From positions 186,001 to 250,000 of the forward strand of contig JAVYIG010001811.1 in NCBI GenBank assembly GCA_035222895.1: a stretch of DNA of 64,000 nt. The letters are read 5' to 3'. The translations under genes and the position numbers were made by a program. This DNA is from Strongylocentrotus droebachiensis (Eukaryota; Echinodermata; Echinoidea; Camarodonta; Strongylocentrotidae). The notes beneath the pieces were generated by a model. The model was not told where the DNA came from. It saw only the letters and a program-made list of their open reading frames with translations, and did no database searches. Shown here piece after piece: positions 47,707 to 58,732 of this stretch (position 1 is the first letter of the stretch; every line of letters begins with the position of its first letter).

Positions 47707-48771
47707 ATATCATTTGGATACGATTGTATCGATTTATTAATCATAGCAACGCTCGGTACAACCGAAAACAGATACATCGTCAATTGTTCTTTAATCTAAA
47801 TTTGATTATACATGCCACTTTCAGTATCTTCAAACACTGTTTTTCTCATCCAGTAGATTTGTATCACTTTCACTAAGAAAATTAATATTGATACATCAAT
47901 CTCAATGACGTATGAAACTTTATTTTCTTTGCTACGAAATCCTACCTTTATCCATCACTATTAAATTGTTTGACACAACATAATGATGAAATTAGCCTCA
48001 CATTAAAAATTACTTAAACCAACATGTTATATCAAAATACAGCTTAATTAACCCAACAACAATAATAATGTTTACATCGTTAAACATAGTAGAAAATAAG
48101 CATAGAAACTGAAACATACTTTACACACAAAGAAAAAATGCTCACAAATGCAAAATCATCATAATCCTACTTATGAAATTGATATTACGTCTCATTAATG
48201 TTTCTATTTGTTTGCATTATCGCTGATGTGTCAATTGATTCATAAGAAAATGAATTGAAATATCACATCTTATATGCTATTGTACAATTTTGGAATGGAT
48301 AAATATGCTTCTATTTCAAAATAAACGAATTTTGTTATAATAAAATATACGACTTCATCTACTATCCTATCAAGTGCAGCCATATATCAATGTACCGTTG
48401 TATAATTGTTCAGGTTTCGATTGCTGTTTTTTGCAAGGTAGTCATTATTTACAGTGATTTAACATGATTGAACTTTTATACTGTGGTTAAATTATGTAAT
48501 TTCAAAGTCGAGAAATAGCACTGTGCACTACAGAAAATACGAACATGAAGTATACGCCACAATCGATCTTATCAAACTAAATAACCATGTTCATTCGTTT
48601 AGTAATCTTAGCTATTGAGATTTAGCCGTCTCTTGAAACTATTTGATTCAAAGACTGATCTAAAAGTGGCCGACCTCGTAATCAGGTGGTTGGAGTTAAA
48701 CTTTAAACAATAATAATGAAAATAATGATATATTTTATAATCAAAACGATACTACTACTATTAATACAACA
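47707..48771. repeat. Block 2 non-coding sequence to the right of the transposon
   Basis: Continues the homology with block 1 (about 15880-18480), with the TCTTAGCTATTGAGATTT landmark at about 48607. No gene supported. Confidence 0.55.
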
Positions 48772-48775
48772 TTAA

Positions 48776-49141
48776 AGGGATCGTTTAACAATGTTAAATC
48801 TGAGATGCACGGCCCTACATGTTATCAGTGTTTGTGATATGGTGTAATAATGAAGCCCTAAAAACATTGCGCTTCAAAATGATCAAGAAAAATGATCTTT
48901 GAGCGACTGGATTAACATACTCGTTTTACCCAATAGACTGTCGTGTTAAGAAAACCGTTTGGCAAACGGTTTTCAAAATTTGTAATTCGCATCATAAATA
49001 TCTTGATAATCAGACAGGCGATCGGCTTGTAAAAGTCATGGGGTTCCTGACTGACCTAAAGGTTTATAATTATCATTGTAGCATGAGCTAAAATCAGGAT
49101 TTTTTTTCTTCAAAGTGTAGCCACAAAGTTACCGGATCCCT
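48776..49141. mobile_element. TTAA-flanked MITE (~366 bp) with internal palindrome
   Basis: TTAA on both sides (48772-48775 and 49142-49145). Ends are AGGGATCGTTTAAC and GTTACCGGATCCCT. An 11-bp perfect inverted repeat with a 3-base loop, GAAAACCGTTT GGC AAACGGTTTTC, lies near 48952-48976. No coding capacity. It sits inside an ACT-triplet tract, with ACTACT words on both flanks. Confidence 0.6.
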
Positions 49142-49144
49142 TTA

Positions 49145-49550
49145 ACTACAACTACTACTTCTACGTATACTACTACTACTACTATTACTACTACTACTAC
49201 TACTAATAGTAGTACTATTAATTCTAGTTCATGTACACGATGAAGCATTGTGATGTTCTTTAAACATCAATCAATTCTCTTTCCCGTCAGAAAATCCCAA
49301 GGTAAGAGTCTTTAAACAATCGCTATTGGTCATTAAGTTTTCTTTGAGTATAGAAAGCAATCAAAAACTTTATGTTTTATGGTAGATCTTTTGAGCCTCA
49401 GTGCAGTTTTCAAAGGGATCAAATCGAAACTATTATACCAGAAAATGAGTATTTAAATGAGTCAGTAAGAAAGACGATGGGTCCTCGATGTCACGAATAT
49501 ATCGTTTAAAACTGATTATGTGACTCCCCCCACACGTCCTTATTTACGCT
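49145..49550. other. ACT microsatellite, then unrecognised non-coding DNA
   Basis: Repeated CTA/TAC triplets at about 49146-49215. Nothing else recognised to 49550. Confidence 0.6.
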
Positions 49551-49554
49551 GTAT

Positions 49555-49780
49555 GTGTACTTTAAGGGTCTTGGATGTCATTTCTCTCCAGAATTATGAT
49601 ACTGCATACATAATGAATCAGGCATAATCTGTAATTTGTATTTACTTATGTATTCATTTATATACACACATTTATCAACATTTCCAAGGTTACCTAAAAT
49701 AACGGCATGGCAATTTATTTGTTTTAATAAGCACGGGGGCCTACCTCAGTCCGAGGATTTCTCTTCAGTAGGGCCGTGCA
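49555..49780 (-). mobile_element. LINE 3' end copy
   Basis: Matches 20-215 of this window: AAGGGTCTTGGATGT, CTCCAGAATT, TTTCCAAGGTTAC and CACGGGGGCC with a CCGAGGA word. It is the 3' end, read on the minus strand, of the LINE family at 85-1250. Confidence 0.55.
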
Positions 49781-49944
49781 TACAGTTTTGTTGGGTTTCA
49801 TTACATGCACATACATCTCAAATTTCTTTTCTTTCTAATAAACACCCCATGACATCCCTGATAATAAATCATAAACACTACACATATGATACTACATTTA
49901 CTATATTCCATATTGTCTACAACAATATTATTACTCTTTTCATA

Positions 49945-50262
49945 GCTGTTGTCTTCCATATCCGTATACTTAGGCCCTTCTGTAAGAAAATACGAATGCT
50001 ATAATGCTTACACCATGGGCTATTGTTGATACTACCAGTACTGATATGAGATACGTTTCCATGGATGTCGGTTTCTTATAGCTTCCTTCAGATATTGATA
50101 ACTTATTATAAGCATTTTACTTCCCCTCAGTAGAGACTCAATTTTGGCAGATCACACATTCTCTTGTAGAGATGCCATCCTGATTATTTGAATTTTATAA
50201 TTCACCATGATGACTTTACACTGTTGATCTTCTCTTGAATTGTATACAGTTCTTGTGTCTTT
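49945..50262 (-). pseudogene. Relic R2 of a tailless receptor (3' end)
   Basis: About 49975-50125 corresponds to the helix and SYRRA end of C and B, with only scattered changes. About 50170-50250 resembles the H stalk region (TTCACCATGATGACTTTACACTG against TTCACCGTGATGACTTCACATTG, 23 bases with few changes). The ectodomain is missing. It is the block 2 counterpart of relic R1, and the join of B/C-like and H-like parts suggests descent from a member now lost. Confidence 0.65.
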
Positions 50263-50275
50263 AACACGTACCAAC

Positions 50276-50946
50276 CAGTTTACCTACAAGTAAAGTAAAA
50301 TAAGCCTAAAGTACTTCTTTCCACTCTCGCTTCTTTAGGAGAAGAAAAGGAGGAATAAATAAAGAAATATTATGGATGTATGTATGAATATAGGCCTATA
50401 AAGGCCCTATATAATATGAAAGAAAAATGTTCATATTTTAATTTGTCCTATTTGTATGCATTGATACTAACAAAAAGCCCACTTTAATGTTTGCTTACAA
50501 ATAGTGATAATGTGATAAGATGAGTATGACAATTTACTTGAATGGATTGGAAATTCGGTTCAGGGGCGCCCCTGTACGATGTGTCTCAATTTAGTTTTTC
50601 TGACGTGTTTCTGAGTGGTCTAGGCACCGTGCGTTACAAAAAAAAAAGATCATCGCGCACGCACGCCGAGTAGCCGAGAGGCCTGTTTCAAATCGGGCAA
50701 AGCTGGTTTTCCATGCAACCGAAAGTGGGCTGACCAGATTAAACTTATACAAAAGCAGAAACACGAAGTTGCAAACCATCCAGAGACTCCTAATAAATTG
50801 CGTTACTGACTAATTAATTATGTCATTACAAATCTGTATTCTCAGTTTTGTTATGTATAACTGATTTTCTTATAAAACTGAAGATATGGCGTATATATTC
50901 AATACTGAATGAACGCCATTAAACTATTACCAACAACAACAACAAC
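50276..50946 (+). mobile_element. Retroposed element with AAC tail and 13-bp target duplication
   Basis: Both sides carry AACACGTACCAAC (50263-50275 and 50947-50959), a perfect 13-bp direct repeat. The right end is a run of AAC triplets, typical of a retroposon tail. TAGCCGAGAGG (about 50671) fits a tRNA A box and GTTTCAAATCGGG (about 50684) partly fits a B box, but they are too close for an intact tRNA head. So the SINE assignment is tentative, while the insertion itself is well supported. Confidence 0.55.
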
Positions 50947-51074
50947 AACACGTACCAACAATATTGAACTTTCGTATTGTGGATGTTTTCGTAGATCAAC
51001 ACTTTCATTAGTGAGGACAATACTATTTGAGTGATCTTACTCTGCACTGCGGAGAAAGAAGCATTTTACTGTCT

Positions 51075-53251
51075 TTAATTATCTAAGCTACCAGATGAAT
51101 TCACATACAAATCATCTTCTCTTGGGGATTCATAGCTAATATTGAGAATGCTCGCACTGTTCCCGTAGATGGGACCATCAACGAGGATATCTGAGTCTAC
51201 ACAATTTTCTGCAACACGATTTGTTTGATTCATTGCTATCCTCATATTTCTCCAGTCATCACCCATATGAGCTATGTCGCCTTGGTCATCCTGCTTGGTA
51301 GCACCTCTGGATGTTGCAGAGCGATGGATCTTCCTGGTCTTTCGGCTCATGTCAGGTTTCGCGTAAAGAGCCTCCACGTCTGTCATCGGTTTGACCGCTA
51401 CATCTTATGCGCATTAGTTGGTGTAACAGGTGATAGAGTCCCTTCACTGATACTTGATGGACTCTTACAATCATTGTGGCCACTGAATCGGAGGGTTCGT
51501 TTCATGGGTGTCAATGACAACGGCAGATCTTCCATCTCAGTTTTCGAGGTGGCGCCATCAACTTCATCCAGAGAACAATAAGTGATTTCCAGAGATGACC
51601 CACTTCCAATGCCTGTACCTAGAGCTTGTGTCTTGCGGTTCCCTTCACCATTGTGAGGAGTTCCTCCCGATTTTTCGTATATTCGTCCAGACTTCCCGAG
51701 AACTCCTGAGGAGGCAAAGTTAGCACCGCTGCAGATGTTTGTGAGATGTGAAGTAGAGTTGCCCTCTTTCTTTACCATTGACCGAGAGGCAGGAAAGCTT
51801 GAGTGACTGCGCCGACCGGAATGCAGGAAATCAAACTGCGGAACATCAACAAATGGCTGATTTGAGACAGCCCCATCAGGGAGAGAAGCTTCATCGGGTT
51901 GAGATGTTTGAGCCAAAGTAGTCGTAATTTCCAGGGTTCCCGTGTTATCTTCACCTACTACAGTCGTTGAACTCCTTCGAATAACCAAGGTCTCACATTT
52001 TTCTCGACACATGCCATACACTTTTGTAAAACAAATACCAATGGTGAATCCAAGTGCCGATGCTACTCCGGTTATGGAGACCCAAGTTGTTGTCATGATG
52101 GTAAATAGAGTTCTAGGCCTAGGAGAAGTAGAAGTGGAAGAGGAAGTAGAAGTAGAAGTAGAAGTAGAAAGTGTAAGAGCTGTTACCTTGACTGTCACAC
52201 TGAGGTTGTTGCATTCCAGGTTTTCTCGTGAATGTGCTTGCCATTGCTGATTGTTGCTAGATTCCGCAAGAAACGAAACGTTGCCAAACCGGTAGTCTAA
52301 ATAATTTAGTTTATCCATGTTATGCAGGATCAAATTTGAGTGATCATCCTCTTCGCCGTAAAGGAAATACATATGATGAATGTTAGACAACGTATAATTT
52401 TTTGTAAATTCGAGAGGTAGCACTTTTCCATCAACACTGTACCACCACGTAGGGGAAATTTGTTCACTTGGGATGCAACGCTCAAATACGAACTGCTCGT
52501 GTTGTTCGTTCCCAATCGTATGTTGCATCACGGATGGAAAATCACATGTCTTATTCACATTGAACTGTCCATAAAAAACTAAACATTTGAAGGGCAATTC
52601 ACTTCCAGCCAACAAGTTTACCATTGAAACATAAACGCTAAAGGTATTTGTTATTTCCTCGTAGACATAACCCAAATAGTTCATTCCAGTATCCCCTCTT
52701 GATACTACACTTTCTCTATCCACAATCTCTGCGTAGTCTCCTTTATTAACCTGGACCCAACGACAAGACAACTCTAACTTACCCGCTGCATGGTAAAGAA
52801 AAGCGTTGCAAGAGGGGTCGGCATTGTAAATTCTTAAATCTAGTTCGAAAGCCACACAAACTGATCGAGGCCCGTCGTCAATGTTAATGGTGTGAGTTCC
52901 TGAATCATCTTTTTTTGCGAATTTTATAGACATTTCAAACGTGTTGTCTTCGAATCCTTCAACCAATGTATGACGTTCGTTACTTACATTGCTTATGAAA
53001 CCACGACTGGAACGGTGGTATATCTCAATTAAAACATTTCGGTCGGTTGTCCACCGAAGATCTTGCGTATTTAGCAATGTCTGTGCGACACGAAATTTAA
53101 CGGAAACGCTTTGGTCGTTTATTCCGTAGAAAGTTTGATATTGGTCATTCACACAAACTTCCGTAGAAAAAGACTGCTGATAAAAAACATGCAGAACGAA
53201 AAAAATTAGAAAAGGTTTCATGGTGAGGATAAAGTCCTTTTTGGACAACAT
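51075..53251 (-). pseudogene. Receptor I: three-Ig-like receptor with one frameshift in the tail
   Basis: ATG start MLSKKDF with signal peptide about 1-30. Domain 1 has C33, W67, DSGTH at 116-120 and C132. Domain 2 has C148, C163, W165, C223 and C236. Domain 3 has C259, W269/W270 and C347. The stalk has a Ser-Thr repeat (361-376) coded by a GTAGAA-type microsatellite, and the helix is about 389-409. The tail contains ITYCSLDEV, a canonical ITIM (IxYxxL). One base is missing near 51408 relative to D, ending the first frame at residue 617. The next frame opens at once with LYAKPDMSRKTRK, IYGNSA, ISYESP and LYVNSS. Every tyrosine motif survives, unlike in D, so the break is recent or an assembly error. 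Confidence 0.72.
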
Positions 53252-53440
53252 ACTAGATGTTTAGGCTCGTGAGCTTGCGAAGACTAGGAACTCAGATGTA
53301 TAACGACGCCAGCTCACGACAATCCTGAAAGTATAGAGCAGAGATACTCGTCATGATATATGAAGACGTCCATATAGTACCCATATATGTGCTGGAAGTT
53401 ACCTTAAGAGCTTGAAACTGTTTTCACCAACCTATAACAA

Positions 53441-53460
53441 ATCGCCCAATCACAGCTTGA
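53441..53460 (-). promoter_or_regulatory. CCAAT-like element upstream of I
   Basis: ATCGCCCAATCACAGCTTGA, identical to 24198-24217 upstream of D, about 190 bp before the I start. Confidence 0.4.
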
Positions 53461-53739
53461 CAAGTAGCCGCTCTTAGTATAGGAGAGGCGTGAAGCTCTA
53501 CCACTTCACGTCTTTTAATATCATAAAATCCTTTGTCTTACTTTCTTTTCATATTATACATACATACAGATTAGCTATGGTTTCAGTTGAGGGAATCAAT
53601 ATGTCAAATTTTGATCTTTAATCGGCAATTAGGCCAAATGCCAAGTCTTAGCTTCATTAACCAGTCAGTCATAAGTAACCATTTTTTTTTATTGTATAAA
53701 TATCATTGAAAGATCATTTGCTTAAAAAAAAAAAAAAAA

Positions 53740-54820
53740 GTTTTAAAATGACCCAGTTGAGGAAATCAATGTGTCTGGTTCTACGGGTAATTGGTCAATT
53801 GTGCGATTCGTTATATAACATTGACAGGACGATCTTGCATCTTTTCTATCAGTCTATCATTCAAAGTGTTCTTCTATTCAATCTCATTTGTTTTTATGGA
53901 AATCTCACACGAGCAGACAAAACTAAACTCGAACGTCCTATGAAAATTGCTCAACGTCTTATCAGCATTGAATTACCACCCCTATCAGTTTTTTTTAAAG
54001 ATCGCTTATTGATTAATAACTTCTATTATGAAAGACCCATCACATTCACTATTTTTTTGTTTTACTTTTAACCGCTCAGGAATCCGCCTGCGTGTACCAA
54101 TTACCCGTAGAGCCAGATACAGAAATTGTTTTATTCTAAATTCCATGCACGTCTATAATGCACGAATAACACGAAGTTCTCAGCTTCTAGCGATAATAGC
54201 GATTATGATTATTTGTTAACTTTTTCTCTACCCACCCAGTAAAATAAATTTGTAGGGATTGGGTTGGAAAGTTTTCCACCTTATCTCCTTTGTGGATCAA
54301 AAACATCCGTTGTTTAGCTCTGCTGCTGATTTTTTTCAACATTACTATGGCGATGTAATTTCTGTCATGCATTATAATCTGATTGGACATTATGCCATCT
54401 CTCCTTCTCTATCTCTCCCCTTTCCCTTTGGACCCTTACCAACTCTTCCTATATTTCTCCCTTTTATCAGTCCTTCGAGCTTGAGCTCTCTTTTCCTTTC
54501 TCTTTCTGCTCGTATTTCGATTGGGATGCTGCTCCTATTCTACTTTCATATTCACATTTATATTCATATCTGAATTTATTCATGATGTGATTCAGAATTG
54601 TGTTTCAAATTCTTGCTATGTATAAGTCATATAACTGTCTTGTCATGTTTTGTGCTGAAATCCGGAGGACCGTACCTGCTCATAGACTTTTGATGCCCTT
54701 CTGGCTTTCAGCAGACGACACCATGTTTTTGTCTTATGTTTTATGTATTACATGTTACACCAATGGAAAACAAATTTCTGTATTATATTATGGACAATAA
54801 AATCTTGAATCTTGTCTTGA
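53740..54820 (+). mobile_element. 5'-truncated LINE: RT C-terminus and 3' end
   Basis: Plus-strand frames encode the end of a non-LTR reverse transcriptase: LYNIDRTILHLFYQSIIQSV, then NLTRADKTKLERPMKIAQRL, then in another frame DPSHSLFFCFTFNRSGIRLR and TRRARYRNCFILNSMHVYNA. This is the usual C-terminal run of LINE ORF2 proteins (FYxSxIQSVLxF, LxRxxKxAxxxIG, HPLxxxFxxxxSGxRxRxP). At least one frameshift occurs near 54030. The 3' end is AATAAAATCTTGAATCTTG, a short repeat tail typical of CR1-like LINEs. Block 1 has no counterpart, so it inserted after duplication or was lost there. Confidence 0.72.
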
Positions 54821-54839
54821 TTTCTTTGATGTAGAAGAA

Positions 54840-57800
54840 GTTTGGTTTCAGTTGCAATAATCTTTAAGTGTCGGGTTCAGATCTTCCACGGTTATCATTA
54901 AAGTTTTGTGCCTTTCATATTTACGTAACTTTGTATCGCGTATTTTCGCTTTACTACACTAGTAATTAATATATTGATTGCGTTCAAGATTGAGTGGATA
55001 ATGCTCATTGGATCACTCCTAATATCTCACTTTAGTTTGGTTTGGTTTTAAAAGCCGTAAAAAAGCCCCATATACGAATATAAAGGAACATACAGATTGT
55101 GATAATCATTTAATAAGAATACAGCTGGATTGTGCTATCTTTTAATGGACTTGTTTTACCTAGATCTCCACCCGATCCCGACCGATTTCTGACCTTGAAC
55201 TAGCGTTTTGTAATTCTTTGTTTCATCTTGCGTCGGTTTGGTATCGGTCTCGTCAGTGTGACTGAGGTATTAGACACACCCCTTATCTGTCAATCATTCA
55301 ATACATGTACAAACTTTTTTTCTTCAAGTTACATTGTCAACCTCTCAAATTATGCTGAAATGTGGAAACTTATAATTATAATTAATTATCATCATGATCA
55401 TGATTATCAAGCAAGGCTTATTAAACTGCAAAATCGAAGGGCGTTAGTGAAAAGAAAATCAGAAACAGAAGACAATCAAGAAAGTGAGACAAAGTTCAAG
55501 TGCAATGACTTGGAATTTGCTCTTGTAATATTTCCTAACCACTCCAAGATTATTTTGGTATTTATGTATTTAATTAACATAAAGTTTGTTGCACTGCTTA
55601 AAAAGTAAGCTTCTTTAGTTTGCATACATTGGTCTTTAATTTTCCGAATATTCTTGAATGATAGATAATCGTATTTATCTTAAGAACTCAAGCGATGTAG
55701 GATTTGTATCCCCGAAGTAATCTCGTTTGTGTATATATGATTTATGGTATGCCATACTGAAACACCCATTATACAAAAACATGTTTGTTTAATATGTGAG
55801 GCTTGAGTGTAAAATCTACTGCCAGCCCATTTTTTAGTTCTTTTTCTACAATCCAGTCCGAAAGGCTATTATCGGTGAATCTAAATCTTTTGTTGCAATT
55901 ACAAACGTTTCTTTTTTTCTTTTTTCTAGCTGTTCTATTAGGTTCTCATATCCCTGTCTTTAATTAAATTTCGTTAGGATTATGTTTATTTGACTTCATT
56001 CGATTATATTTCTATACATGTGATTATTATTTATGATATTCATAGAAACACATAGGAAGAACAATGGCATTAAGGAAAGTCTACTGAAATGGGACATCTA
56101 CCAAATGTATACATTCCTGATTTACTATATATAAGTTTTAAGTTTTAAATATCCTTTAATATGGAAATAAAAACAAACAAACAAACAACTAACAAATAAT
56201 CGCTGGCATATCCCATCCTGTTCATAAATATTCTCTATTGATCGATACATGCTGCGGTAAAGATCCTGTTCAACTACTGATCCATCTGTGAGCATGGACT
56301 GATGAATATGTTAAATAATTAATTATCTTTGTAATTTGAATAAATCCACGTAATTTACCTTATTATTTCCCTTTTCGATGTTTTGTAGGCCCCATTTTTT
56401 CAAGACTTTGATTATTTCTTTATTTAGAGAATAAATAAAGACTGAAATATATAATTGAAACGTTATTTCTTTTAGAAAGACGTTTATCAACTTTATCAAC
56501 TTTGACCAGTCCCTCCATCAATCGTCATGCGTACTTTATATGAAAACACTAGGCCCCATCTATAAAATTAATTCGCTGGAAGACAGTAATATCATTACAG
56601 AGTCATGAATGTTGATAAAATCTGAAATTCAATATTATATGTACCTCTACGCTTCTCCCCTTTCTCTATCTATCTCTCTCTCTCTCTCTCTCTCTCCCGC
56701 GCTCTTTCTCTCTCTCAATCTCTCTCTCTCACTCTTTCTCTCAACTTGTTATAATTGAACACCATATGAGGCCTTTTTATTTTGCTATTTGTCAATTGCT
56801 TATTCTTTTTCAATGTTTATTTTCATGTTGCCATTTTCTTCGTTATGTCACATTCTCTCCCTCTCTGTTTCCCCTATCTTTCTCTGTATATATCAATTAC
56901 CCCTCTGTCTGTTAGTGCATTTAATTATTTCTGTTTCTAGGGGTCTTAGCTTGCTTATCAATTTGCTATTATCTTTTAGCTCTTGCGTCACCTTTTTGGC
57001 CTGTAATTTTTTTTACCCGATGATGAACACTCTCGTTATACCATCACCTTTGCATGGAGATTGACAGTCTAGAACAGTTCACATCATGATACTGTGGGTG
57101 TATTGAGGGGTCTAGTAGTGTTAATATTGGGAGAGATACTAATTTAAACAGTGGAATACAAATACGCATAGTTAAGAACCAACTAAAGTAAATATAGTGA
57201 ATATATCGAATTGCGAATCATTTTTATTGGGCATTATATTTACAAAAGCAATTATATATACATATATGCAATTTCGGATTGAACCTAACACCTTTATATC
57301 CATTTGACAGGGTTTTAGGTGATGGATGTATCATCAGATAACACTAAAGGCTCTGACTACTGACTAGCTAGGTCCCAAACTTAGTTCTCACGTTTGCAAG
57401 ACAATCGCCGATTCACAGAACTTCCCTATTAATGCGTAGATACAAACCTCTTGTAATGAAACCAAAAGTTACATTATTTATTACCCTCTCCTTTAAAGAC
57501 TTGTTAAGATTCTATGAGTACTTCCCGAGACTATATACACAACATTCATATAATTTTTTGGGGTGGAAATTAAGACACGTCGTTTGTCATTATAACCATA
57601 AGAACAATTAAATGACTTTCAACATGACTATATAAGAGGAAAGAAATAATCTCATCACGAAACCAGGAGTTTTTAAAGGTTATTTATTGGTAATTGTGTG
57701 TTGTTAATTGACCTATTCATCTTACTATGAACACTTTCTTTTAGTCCTTCGTCATGTTGATGCCGAATACATCGACTCCTGACATCACTGCATATAATCA

Positions 57801-58732
57801 GAACTTTCGTGTATTACTTTTTTCATTTAGTAGGACGCACTACACTACATCTATGAAAAGTACATTTGGGCTATATTCCTAAACCTAGCCTATAGTGGTG
57901 AACTAACTATTTACATGTGAACCGTAGGTGATAAGTTGACAACCAGCATAGTAAGGTTTAGTGAATATGGGCCCTGATCAATATCGGCTTGTATTATGAT
58001 ACATGACGATGGTGGGAAGGTAGCGCTACAATTTTGAGAGATTCTTGTACAATATTCTCGTTTAGTTACGACAGTCATTATTTATAACCATGATAATGGT
58101 TACAGGTAAAGTATATGAAATGTGACTAAATTGTGCAGATAGTGCTAATATTTCAAAGAATTGTTACACACTCTCACACACACATTTTGACACCCACACA
58201 CACACACACGCCCATATCTGGGTGTGTTTTGTAGGGGGAGATGTCTCAGCACACACTACACCTGAAAAGCATAATATAACAATCGAATACAAGCTTTCAA
58301 AATGAAGCAATTAATATGTTAATGAAGTTAATACAGAGATAATTATAAAGATATTTCTCATTTATATTGTCTAGTGTTCTTATATTCTTTGTACACAGTG
58401 AGAACCTTGTTTAAAGATTTTTTTCCAGGGTTTGGTGATTTTGTTCAGCTAAACGTTTAAGAGTAATTGACAAATAGTATGTAACAAAGTTTACCACTTA
58501 CATTGAAAACACAACAAAGGCATGACTATATATACATTTCAAACTATTTCGCTATCATTTACACCGTTTGTCCTTATGTAAATACTCAATATCTAGTTCA
58601 AGCAAAACTGTACGTAAAAGCTATTTGAAGTGTCTTTTTTTTTCTACAGAGAAAATTTGTATAGGTAATGTATTTTAACTAGAAAGTTGAATTTAATGGA
58701 GACAGATAAAATTTAAAAAGACAATGAGTAAT
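54840..58732. other. Intergenic I-J: block 2, non-coding
   Basis: Gapped homology with 24450-28517. Contains a TC dinucleotide tract at about 56665-56745 and a CA repeat at about 58165-58210 (also present, shifted, in block 1). Frames of up to 126 codons here are not shared with block 1, so none is called. Confidence 0.55.

Noticed and set aside
50660-50700. tRNA gene from the A- and B-box-like words
   Set aside because: Boxes almost touch, no cloverleaf can form, and the region lies inside a retroposed element.
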